The position numbers were made by a program, and so were the translations under genes. Below are positions 25,701 through 35,435 of a stretch of 64,000 nt of DNA, in pieces; positions within the stretch are counted from its first letter, which is position 1; each line of letters starts with the position of its first letter. Origin of the DNA: Tetradesmus obliquus (lineage: Eukaryota; Chlorophyta; Chlorophyceae; Sphaeropleales; Scenedesmaceae); NCBI GenBank assembly GCA_030272155.1, contig CP126201.1:1718501-1782500 (forward strand), read 5' to 3'. The notes below the pieces were generated by a model. The model was given only the letters and a program-made list of their open reading frames with translations. It did not search any database and had not been told where the DNA came from.

Positions 25701-28700
25701 GGAGCAAAACTCCCGTGATTCATGTGCCGTGTGTAAGAGATGGTGTGTCAGGCTGCACCACCTGCAGTTCTACAGCTGTAAACACAGCTGCCAACAGCTC
25801 TCAGTACATCAAATGCCTCCAAACACAGCCTGTACATACGCAAGGCTTGCACTTTAAACCCATGTCTTGGTGTTGCACCTGCTGGCCTGGCTGCTGCTGG
25901 CCTGCGCATCACTTCTGCCTGGCTGCAGGGAGGAGGCTGAGCGCTACCTGTTGCGGGCTGGGGCACCCTTGGATGCCGTGGAGATGTGGATGCGGGCAGG
26001 TGCGCGCTGCACGCCACAACTGCCAACACACCAAGCAGCATAACAAATTGCAAGGCCTCAGAGTGATGTATGCAGATATGCATGTGCTATCTCACCCCAC
26101 CACGTGTCAAGCATGTGCACTGCAATGGCGGCCGCAAATGTTGAGATCGACCGCTGTCATGTCGGGTGAATTTGTTTGGTGGAGCGTGCGGCTGCCCTTT
26201 GGCACCTTCCTGGACCTGGTTGGGATTGAAACCTCTTCCTCCTGCTGCTGCTGCTGCTGCTGCCATGACCGCTGCTGCTGCTGAGCAGACAACTGGGAAG
26301 CCGCACAGAAAGTGGCGCGCGGCTACTTGTCAGAGGACGAGCTACACTCCTTCTACAGCAAGCGTGCACGCGCTTGCGAGGCCAACGGGCAATGGCTTGA
26401 TGCTGAGCGAGCCTATGTGGCTGGTGGCGAAATTGACATGGCTGTGGCGATGTACAAGCGCAGCAAGTCATGGCTGGCCATGCTGAAGCTGGTACAGAAG
26501 CACCGGCGGGAGCAGCTGCCGCAGGCACACCTGATGGTTGCGCAGGTGCGGCTCGCACGCCTGCCGTCCAGCGCCTTGGCTGTATCTAGGCTGATCACAT
26601 TGCAGGGCGCCGCTGTATCACTGCAATAATGCTCACCACCCCAAATGAAGATCCAGAATTCCGCTGATCAGATCAGCTAGCCTCACATGCCAGTATGAAA
26701 CCGGAAGAATAACTCTCAGCAATATGTACGTGGCTGTATGGTTTGATGTGCTGCAGGCGCTGCAGGCCGAGGGCTCCTGGCGTGAGGCTGAGCGTCACTT
26801 CTGTGAGGCCAAGGAGTGGAAGGCGGCAGTGGCCATGTACAGGCAGCAGGGCTCTTGGGAGGACGCGCTGAGGGTGGCCAAAGTCTTTGGGGGCCTCGCG
26901 GCAGCAAAGCAGGTGCGTGCAGTGCGGCTCTGACTGAGTTGTGTTGCTTTTTCTGCTCGTTGGGTGGAACCTGTTACAACCTGGGAAGATGTGCTGAGAG
27001 TGCTGCGTTTTCTTGCTATCTAATGCGGTGCACACTTTACCAACGTGCAGGTGGCGCACGCCTGGGCCATCAGCCTCAGCCAGGAGGAAATTGCAAGCCT
27101 GCTGCGCTGCCTCAACCTGGCAAAAGCTGTGGTGGACTGTTTGATGTTGACTTCTTAACCTGCCCTCTTGCATAATCTTTCTGCGCTTGCGTTGCAGGTG
27201 GCGTACGCCTGGGCGATCAGCCTCAGCCAGGAGGAAGCTGCAAGCTTGCTGCGCCGCCTCAACCTGGCAAACGCTGTGGTGGACTATAGTGGCTTATTGG
27301 TGCTGAACTGAAACCTGCTGTCTTGCGTTATTCCTGTGCGTCTGCTGCAGGTGGCATACGCCTGGGCCATCAGCCTCAGCCAGGAGGACGCTGCAAGCCT
27401 GCTGCGCCGCCTCAACCTGGCAGACGCTGTGGTGGACTATAGTGGCTGATTGGTGCTGAACTGAAATCTGCTGTCTTGCGTTATTCCTGTGCGTCTGCTG
27501 CAGGTGGCGTACGCCTGGGCCATCAGCCTCAGCCAGGAGGACGCTGCAAGCCTGCTGCGCCGCCTCAACCTGGCAGACGCTGTGGTTGACTATGCAGTGG
27601 AGGCAGGCGCCTTCCCACATGCCTTCCAGCTGGCACAGGTGGTGGCAAAGGCCAAGCTGCCTGACGTGCATCTGAAGTATGCCATGTTCTTGGAGGACTC
27701 TGGGCGCTTCCAAGAGGCAGAAGGAGAGTTCCTCAACGCAGGTGCGTTGTTTGAGGAGTGTCACACAATGTGTAGTCCGGGGATTGCCTAATGCCCATCA
27801 GCACATGTGTTGCACCGCTGCAAAACATCATGCCACAAGCCACACAACAGCAAGCTGCTGCACTTGGTGTGGCATGTGACTCGAGCGGCATGTGACTCGA
27901 CATAACCACACCAGCTAAAAGTGCTGCAATGCATCACAAACTGCAGGCAAGCCCAGGGAGGCTATCGACATGTATCTGCACAACCAAGACTGGGATGCAG
28001 CCATGCGCGTGGCTGAGCAGAGCGACCCCACAGCAGTCATGGACATACTGGCTGCTCAGGTGGGTTGCCGCAGCATCCAACAACTGCAGTTGCGTGATGC
28101 CATCACATGCACCTGCTGTGTCCTTGCAACAATCCCAGCACATCACAGCGGCCATCTCAACAAGGGTGCATAACCCATAGCTTGTGCCTTCCTGTAGCGG
28201 ATCTATATATGTTGTTGCTGTTGTGCCGCGCAGGCGTCAGCAGCTGCTGCAGCGCAGCAGTTCCCGCTGGCTGAGAGCCTGTACCTCAAGGCTAAGCGGC
28301 CAGAGGGGGCGCTGGCCATGTACAGGCAGGCAGGCCAGTGGCAGCAGGCGCTGCGGCTGGCAGAGGCGTACCTGCCAGGGAAAATCCAGGCAAGCCCGGC
28401 TGCGGGGCGCAGCCCTCTGACAAGCAGTACAATGCATGAGAGTTGCAGGATCCTGAAGTGCAGCGTTGTGCTGGGCGCAGCCAGCACATTCTGTATTCAC
28501 CTTTTGGGGCAGGGATGTCAACGCAGCGGCACTCTGGCTGCTCAGTTGCATCTAGCAATGCCATCTAGCTGCGGCAAGTGCCTGCTGGTACCTCCAGTGC
28601 CCTACTGATTGGCTCCCTGACTCACAATACAAATCTCCTGCTGCTGCTGCTGCTGCCGCTGCTGCAGGAGATCCACCTGGAAATGGCATCCAGCATGCCT

Positions 28701-31265
28701 GCTGTTGCCGGCGGCGGCCTGGAAGCTGCTGTTGCTCGTGCACAGGCCTACGAGCGGGGCAACGACTTTGCGCGAGCCATTGAAGCATACCTGTCGCTGT
28801 CACCGGCAGACACCAACAACATGGATGCGCTGCAGCAGTGCTGGGAGCAGGTGAGGCTGCAAGCTGTGCAGCCCTTATACTATAGTATTGTGCGATAGTC
28901 CTTGCACGGTAAATTGCACACTGCACTGAATCATGGAAACTTGAAACCATGGAAGTTTGGCATGCTGCTAGCCTGAGATTTGCAACTATTGCAATCAATC
29001 GTGCTTTGGTGTGCTGCTGCTGCTGCAGGCTGCCAACATTGCCATGCAGCACCAGCGGCACCGCATGCATGACGTGGTTGCTGCCGTTGCGCAGCAGCTG
29101 GTTGGCATCGGCAGGGTCGCTGCTGCTGCAGAGCTGCAGGAAGGTATCAATGATATACAAGGTGCGCAGATTGGCTGCTGCTGTCTGGAAAAGTAATACT
29201 ATTCTACATCAGCACGACGGCTTGCCTTTCTTGCAAGCTGTGTGCTGGCTTTGGATGTAAAACAAACACGCGTGCAAGTGGCAGTTGCATTGCATAGGTT
29301 GTGCAAATGTCCAGTGGTATTTGCCGGTGCTGTTCCTGCAGGGGCCATTGATACTCTATGCACTGGCGGCATGTTTGACCGTGCCCGCCTGCTAGCTGGC
29401 AGCAACCCTCAGCTGCTGCAGCACATCGAGCAGCAGCACACGCAGCACCTCGTGGAAAATAATGACGCAGAGCAGCTGGCTGCGCGCGGCAACGCTGCTG
29501 CTGCAGTGGACATGTATGCAGCGCAGGGCAACTGGAAGCGGGCACATGAGCTGGTGAGGCGGGCTTGCAGTACTGCCTGCAGGACCTAGAGCTGTGAAGA
29601 CGATCATGTGCAAGCATGACTCCGACTTTCAGTTGCCCACTTGCTGTTGTGTTGGATGGCCTCACTGGGATAACCACATGCAGCATGTAACTGGCATGCA
29701 ATCTGTGTAGCAACATGGCAATGTTGTTTCGTGTTGCTGATCGCCTGCGCAGGCTGCTCAGGCGGGGCCTGATGTTGCAGCATCCTGCGCGGCGCGCCAC
29801 GCAACGCTGCTGTACAGGCTAACATCAACTCTAGTATCCTGAGGATGTTGTGTGTTGCTGCTGGCCTGCGCAGGCTGCTCATGCAGGGCCTGATGTTGCA
29901 GCGTCCTGCGCGGCGCGCCACGCCACGCTTCTGTTCAGGCAGCGCGACTGGCCGGCAGCTGTGGCAGTGCTGGCAGAGCATGGCGTGAGCAGCAGCCCTG
30001 GCAACTTTGAGCTGTACCGGGAGGTGGTGCTGGAGGTGCTGGCTGCAAACATGCAGCAGCGGCAGCAAGCGGCAGAGGAGCATGCCAGGTGGGCGGCTGA
30101 GGGTTTGTTTGGGCGGGCATGTGGATGTAGATGCCGCCAGAGGCGGTGCATGGTTGCCGGATTCTAGAAGAATGGACTGCATCCATGCAGGGTGGTGTGG
30201 CTTGAGTCTGCAGGGATGCTGTATTGCTTGTTGATGTATGATCTGCATCCTGTGCGCTGTTCAGCCAAGCCGGTCTAGCTCTACGAATGAGTGTATATCG
30301 TTCAAACACTGAGGACTTGCATGATAGCTGCACATTTTTTGTATTGGCAAAAGGGTATTGTTCGAACTGCTGCAGGGAGATGCTGTACCGCTTGCAGCAG
30401 CAGCTGGACAGTGCAGGCCCGCAGGTGCGCAAGCAGGATGCAGAGGACTTCAGGAGGCTGATGTGGGCCAGCCATTACATTGCGCTGGCACACCAGGCAC
30501 GTGCCGGCGGCCTGCTGGAGCTTGCGGCAAAGCAGCTCACAGCTGCGCTGCGATATGTGGGCATCGTGCCGGCAGACAGGTGAGGCGAATTGTTGTTGTT
30601 GAGGTGCTGATCGTTGTGGAGAGCTAGCTCCTTGCTGTGCTGCAGCAGCCAGCAGCACATATGTAAGCACCGCTGGAAGTACCCAGCACTGCTGGAGATC
30701 ATGCCCGCATGGTGAAGTACAGCCCTGCAAGCCATTCCAAACAGCATGGCTGCGCTTGCAAGCCTGCAGCAGCCAGCCTTGCTGTCAGCGTTCAGGCATG
30801 TTGCGCTGTACACAACTCGCTTACTCTGCTGCTGCTATCTCAGCTGCTGTTTCGCTGCTGCTGCTGCTGCTGCCAGGGGCTTTTTTGAGGCCGGCATGGC
30901 CTGGAAGGCTGCGGGCCGGCCCAACATTGCCTTCGTGATGCTCAAAACGTCTGCTGCTGCTGCTGCTGCCAGGGCCTTCTTTGAGGCCGGCATGGCCTGG
31001 AAAGCTGCCGACCGGCCCAACATGGCCTTCGTGCTGCTCAACCTTTCTGCTGCTGCTGCTGCTGCTGCCAGGGCCTTCTTTGAGGCCGGCATGGCCTGGA
31101 AGGCTGCCGGTCACCCCAACATGGCCTTCGTGATGCTCAACCTTTCTGCTGCTGCTGCTTCTGCCGCTGCTCCTGCTGCTGCTGCTGCCAGGTCCTTCTT
31201 TGAGGCCGGCATGGCCTGGAAGGCTGCTGGCCGGCCCAACAAGGCCTTTGTGGTGCTCAAAACGT

Positions 31266-31297
<32 letters not shown>

Positions 31298-31369
31298 GCC
31301 TTCTTTGAGGCCGGCATGGCCTGGAAGGCTGCGGGCCGGCCCAACAAGGCCTTTGTGGTGCTCAAAACG

Positions 31370-31401
<32 letters not shown>

Positions 31402-31478
31402 CAGGGTCTTCTTTGAGGCCGGCATGGCCTGGAAGGCTGCGGGCCGGCGCAACAAGGCCTTTGTGATGCTCAAAACGT

Positions 31479-31510
<32 letters not shown>

Positions 31511-33067
31511 GCCTTCTTTGAGGGCGGCATGGCCTGGAAGGCTGCGGGCCGGCGCAACAAGGCCTTTGTGATGCTCAAAACGTCTGCTGCTGCTGCTGCT
31601 GCTGCCAGGGCCTTCTTTGAGGCCGGCATGGCCTGGAAGGCTGCGGGCCGGCGCAACAAGGCCTTTGTGATGCTCAACCGCTTCCTGGACCTGGCTGATG
31701 CCCTGGAGGATCCAGAAGGGGACATGAGTGCACTGGAGAACGCAGATTTTGCGGATACAGATGTGCCCTTTGATGTGGCACTGCCTGAGGCACCGTATGC
31801 AACGGAGGCAGCTAGAGAGGAGGTGCGTGCGCTGCGCAAGTCCTGTGTGTGCATGCTGTGCTGTGTTCTGACGTCTGTGCTGTGTTTGGATGCGTAGCGT
31901 TCTCTGTGGGCATGCTGTGTTGCTATCTACTGCCCCGCCTGCACCATGACATGCGCGCATTGCATCCTCACACAGACGCGCCCACCCTTACTCTGCAGCT
32001 GGACACTTGTTCATTCCGCTGCGGGCGTGCAACTACGGGCGTGCAATGCACCCGCGTGCTGGGAATTACATGCAGCAGGCAGTGGAGCAGAGCATTCTTG
32101 CATACCGTGGCATGCATGCACAACTTTCACACGCGAGCCTTGATCTGTGCACGCTGCGCTGCCCAACCCACCCGCAGGCGCTCAACTAAGTGAGGTGGCT
32201 ATGGATCAGGCAGTGAGGCAAAGGCCCAGCACGCGGCGCATGTTCTCACGCAAGCCTGGCCTAATCTTCCTGCTGTGCACCTCCGTCCTTCTGCAGGCGC
32301 GCAACTACGTTCTTGAAGTCTCCATGGACCAGGCAGTAGAACAGAGCCTCAGCATTCGGCGCATGTTCTCACAGAAGCCTGGCCTAATCTTCCTGCTGTG
32401 TACTTGCGTTCTGCTGCAGGCACGCAACTATGTGCTTGAGGTCTCCATGTACCAGGCAGTGGAGCAGAGCCTCAGCACTCAGCGCATGTTCTCACGCAAG
32501 CCTGTCCTATTCTTTCTGTTGTGCACTGCCGTCCTGCTGCAGGCGCGCAACTATGTGCTGGAGGTGTCCATGGACCAGGCATTGGAAAAGACCCTCAGCA
32601 TGCAGACTATACCTAGCATCATCCTTGCTCTGCTGCCCTGCCCCCTCCATATCCTGCAGGCGCGCAACTATGTGCTGGAGGTGATTAGAGATCAGGCAGG
32701 GGGGCAGAGCCTCAGCACATGTCGCATGTTCTCACAGAAGCCTGGGCTGAACTTCCTGCTTTGCATTTGCGTCCTGCTGCAGGCGCGCAACTATGTGCTT
32801 GAAGTCTCCATGGACCAGGCAGTGGAGCAGAGCCTCAGCACGCGGCCCTGCGAGCATTGCGGTGTAGACACCTATGAAGCTGCGCTCACCTGCCACGCCT
32901 GCGGGGCACACTGGGAGCCCTGCGCAGTGAGTGGCTACCCGGTGCCTCCGGGTGAGAAAGTTGTGCCTCGCGGCAACACTGCTGCAAGGAAGGATGACTG
33001 GAATGCGTGGGTGAACAAGTTCCATACTGACCCTGTGACGGGGGCACCTGCCACACCTCTGTATTAG
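19125..33067 (+). CDS. IFT172: Intraflagellar transport protein IFT172
   Basis: Largest IFT-B peripheral subunit; needed for cilium assembly and turnaround of IFT trains at the ciliary tip. Exons: 19125-19207, 19375-19569, 19801-20188, 20346-20537, 20768-20883, 21131-21222, 21392-21552, 21734-21985, 22250-22446, 22813-22960, 23102-23269, 23564-23721, 24099-24207, 24504-24587, 24818-24978, 25203-25387, 25583-25664, 25929-25999, 26289-26545, 26757-26912, 27504-27741, 27947-28059, 28234-28389, 28668-28850, 29029-29143, 29342-29553, 29874-30088, 30376-30579, 31609-31822, 32783-33067. This gives 1730 codons, matching the usual size of about 1750 aa. Residues 1 to about 600 are the WD40 propellers (family blocks [22 protein letters not shown] and [22 protein letters not shown]); the rest is TPR-like helices ([17 protein letters not shown], [15 protein letters not shown]). 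Exon 2 could also start at 19378. Exons 21, 27, 29 and 30 have extra partial copies upstream; the last copy was used in each case. Introns 17 and 23 have GC donors. Confidence 0.96.
22729..22812 (+). repeat. CTG tract before IFT172 exon 10
   Basis: About 21 CTG units on the sense strand followed by CCGGGCATTATGCCGTGCAG and exon 10 (22813). The tract replaces an ordinary polypyrimidine tract. Confidence 0.9.
23330..23395 (+). repeat. Decayed partial copy of the 3' end of IFT172 exon 11
   Basis: The end of exon 11 ([11 protein letters not shown], about 23238-23269) recurs about 100 bases downstream in the following intron as a similar segment at 23340-23375 that includes a possible splice donor. 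The copy has substitutions and is not needed in the phase-consistent model. Confidence 0.6.
23964..24002 (+). repeat. Partial copy of the 5' end of IFT172 exon 13
   Basis: The sequence following CAG at about 23975 (TGGGATGACGCCATCAGGGT) repeats the first bases of exon 13, which starts at 24099, together with an upstream CAG acceptor. The copy then diverges. It is one more case of acceptor plus exon head duplicated into the preceding intron. Confidence 0.7.
25665..25670 (+). promoter_or_regulatory. Non-canonical GC splice donor (IFT172 intron 17)
   Basis: Exon 17 must end after ...AATAG at 25664, because the reading phase and the family sequence ([15 protein letters not shown] then [11 protein letters not shown]) both continue at 25929. 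The first intron bases are GCAAGC, a GC-AG intron. No GT in a workable position gives the same phase. Confidence 0.7.
27052..27600 (+). repeat. Four tandem copies of the head of IFT172 exon 21
   Basis: Each copy follows a CAG acceptor and encodes a version of [20 protein letters not shown]. Heads start at about 27051, 27199, 27351 and 27504, a period of about 150 bases. The first three stop after about 30 codons (near VVDY/VVDC) and run into intron-like sequence with stop codons; only the fourth continues into the complete exon. Copies 2 to 4 are nearly identical and copy 1 is the most diverged. Confidence 0.95.
28390..28395 (+). promoter_or_regulatory. Non-canonical GC splice donor (IFT172 intron 23)
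   Basis: Exon 23 ends ...GGGAAAATCCAG at 28389 and the intron begins GCAAGC, the same hexamer as in intron 17. The next exon starts at 28668 and both phase and family sequence (AYLPGKIQ then EIHLEMA) are kept. Confidence 0.7.
29753..29825 (+). repeat. Partial copy of the head of IFT172 exon 27
   Basis: A CAG acceptor followed by about 65 bases nearly identical to the first part of exon 27 (starting at 29874). The offset is 121 bases, not a multiple of three, so use of this acceptor with read-through would shift the frame. Confidence 0.9.
30870..31680 (+). repeat. Eight tandem copies of the head of IFT172 exon 29
   Basis: Units of about 95-120 bases consist of a (TGC)n tract, an AG acceptor and about 75 coding bases for a version of [20 protein letters not shown]. 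There are eight units. The last (acceptor before 31609) continues into the [12 protein letters not shown] block found in IFT172 proteins. The other seven end in LKTS/LNLS and merge into the next triplet tract. The entire array is open in the IFT172 frame; starting at the first acceptor (exon from 30877) would add 732 bases, exactly 244 codons. Confidence 0.97.
32170..32850 (+). repeat. Six-copy array of the head of IFT172 exon 30
   Basis: Acceptor plus coding bases for [19 protein letters not shown] recur with starts at 32178 (degenerate), 32297, 32420, 32543, 32660 and 32783. A still weaker copy lies near 32065. Spacings between the last five are 123, 123, 117 and 123 bases, all multiples of three, and the intervening intron-like sequence is also open. 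Only the last copy runs on to the stop codon at 33065-33067. Confidence 0.95.
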
Positions 33068-33228
33068 GTCGTGCAGGGCAAGCGAGATTGGTTGGGGCTA
33101 TGAGTTTGAGGCTGACATTGGGGGCGTTAGCTAGGTCTAGTGATTGGGTGGCTGTGGTTAGCTGGTGCTGCAGCATGCCTGCAGCATTATGATCACTGTT
33201 GCCACAGTTCATGGCAATTTCTGGCATT

Positions 33229-33233
33229 GTAAT
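33229..33233 (+). terminator. Candidate TGTAA polyadenylation signal for IFT172
   Basis: Green algae of this group typically use TGTAA shortly before the poly(A) site. TGTAA occurs 162 bases after the IFT172 stop, and again at 33325-33329. Which one is used cannot be told from sequence. Confidence 0.35.
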
Positions 33234-34769
33234 GCTGATTTATCGAGGCGGTTTCTGCACAGCTGTGCAGGGGACGTGTTGGCTGTGGACCTGCAGGGGA
33301 CGTGTTGGCTGTGGACAAAAAATCTGTAACAGCTAGTGATGTATTGATGGGTGCCAGTACGATGCTGGTTCAGGTTACATGTCTGATGCCCTGCTGTCGT
33401 TGAAACATGATGTTGCTCATGAGCTGATCAGCATCCGCATTTGCTGGACAATAACAGTTCCACCTCAATCGGCATACCAGTTGGCGTGAGGCTGCTTTGT
33501 AGGGGATTACACACAGCCTGACCGGATTGACCGTTAAAGGCAGCGGACTCCAACAAATTCAATCACAACCTGCCCACCTAACAACACAACATGCCCAGTC
33601 CTAATCAGCAGCAACCACATCCATTGCAGTATCATTGTAGCTGCAGCACAACACCTGAAACATGACGAGCTTGCATGCTCAAGACAAATAACTGCTGCTG
33701 TCCGCCACCTACAACCTCATACTACCTCAGGTGTGACACACTACCTCAGGTGTGAGGTTTGTGCAACGTGACAGTGGTCAGGTGCTACAATTGTCTGAAC
33801 ATGAATGTACAGCTGTAGCAGTAAAGTATGTTACATCGTGATTTTGCTGCGTCACCACATCGCCACGTGTCACAGTGGTGTGTAGCTGGAGTCGGGTGCT
33901 TACATGTAACCCCATCGTTAATCACTCCCTGACGTATTCAGCTGTACAAGCCCTGCTGCACATGACAACCTGCTGACGCTTCCATCCTCCACTATGTAAC
34001 ACCTTGACAAAATACCTAACAGCCCCCATCACTGCACAAACTTTACAGCTTTAGAGCTGTCATCCAGGCCGTGCTGCTGTATCACTGCCCTGCAGTATCC
34101 ATCCATCAACCCTGACACTGCCTACAACACTGCCGGTACCGCTGCACCATGTGCTACTAAGCACCATGTGCAATGCTGCATAACCGCACAGCTGCTTGTC
34201 ATATCCTTCCCAACTCCCTTCTGCTGATTTCAAGTCAACTTGGTGATAAGGCACGCCGTAAGCCGCCATTTTCTCCCCGTCCAGGGGCAGGCTGAAACTA
34301 GCCACAGTACCAACCAACTGCAGAAGAAAACAACTCAGCCAGATGGCGCATACTGCTCAGCAGTAGTAGCACACTGTCCAACCTGCACTACGCAGCTGTG
34401 TATCAGGTCCGGGCACGGAGTACACTGATTACCTGGGTGCCAGTTTCAATTGAGCAGTACCCATACCATCTGCACACCTGAAAACATCAACAGCCAGCGT
34501 TACCAATCGCTGTTCACACAGTACAATTTTGCTCCGTATTCAACCAATGGACATCATCAAAGACGCAAAACTGACGAACGGATTACCGCAGGTCAGCTGT
34601 GCAGCAAGGTCTGCAGCAACGTCCCACAATTTCAATCACAATTTGCGCACCTAGCAACTCGACAATGATTTGCAAAGCCTTCCTAATCAACGCCAGAAAA
34701 AGCTATCAATATTCGCAATCATAGCCACATCATGGCCCTCACAACATCACGGGCACGCACACGCAAACC

Positions 34770-35400
34770 CTACTCCCTTTGCATTGCACTTCTGCGCAGT
34801 CACCAGACAAGTGGTACTGTCTGCCAGCAGACTCAAGCGAACCACAACCCCACCCAGCCATGCGGGCACCACATCATCATACTCTTCTGGTCTTGCTTTG
34901 CCATGCACAATCACAGCCTCACACTACTACTACTACGATGCTGAAAACACACGCCAAACGCCACGCTAGATGGCATACAGCAGTACACGGCAGTACACCT
35001 TGGTGACACATGATGGTAAGTGGCAGTGCACCTTGGCAGTACAGCTTTATTGTTCGTCACCACATATCTAGCAGGCACACTCCAGCCGCCCATATGCAGG
35101 GCTGCCAGGCAAAATCTTCTTGCTTTTGCATTGCACTTCTGCGCAACCATCAGACAAGTACTGCTGTCTGCCACCAGCCTCTTAGAGTCTTTGGTAGAGA
35201 CATGGTAGAGTACCAACCACAATCTCACCCAACCATGCATGCTCAACAGCAACGTGCTCAGGTCTTCCTTTCATATGCACAATCACAGCCACATACTACG
35301 AATGCGGTGCTAGAACACAGCCGCACACCGCGCAAGATGAGACACAGCAGCACACGACGTTACACCTTTAGTAAAACACGGTAGCAAGTGGCGAGCATCT
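34770..35400. repeat. Diverged tandem duplication of about 0.3 kb
   Basis: Blocks such as TTTGCATTGCACTTCTGCGCA (34779 and 35124 regions), ACAAGT...CTGTCTGCCA, CACAATCACAGCC (34909 and 35279) and the following ACACGCCA/ACACGGTA-like segments recur in the same order. Similarity is interrupted by small gaps. No coding meaning is apparent. Confidence 0.6.
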
Positions 35401-35435
35401 TGGCAACACAACTTTACTGATGGTCACTCAATTTT

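Larger units (their letters stand above)
33068..35435. other. Intergenic region without a recognisable gene
   Basis: No ORF here resembles a known family or shows exon-like phase continuity. It holds the IFT172 3' UTR, a 26-base tandem duplication at about 33265-33316 (GCAGGGGACGTGTTGGCTGT core), a 17-base duplication near 33722-33755, and a diverged direct duplication of about 300 bases (34770-35060 with 35105-35400). It is less GC-rich and nearly free of CAG tracts. Confidence 0.6.

Noticed and set aside
30821..31960. 379-codon minus-strand ORF across the IFT172 exon 29 array
   Set aside because: Antisense shadow of an in-frame tandem array; the plus strand matches IFT172.
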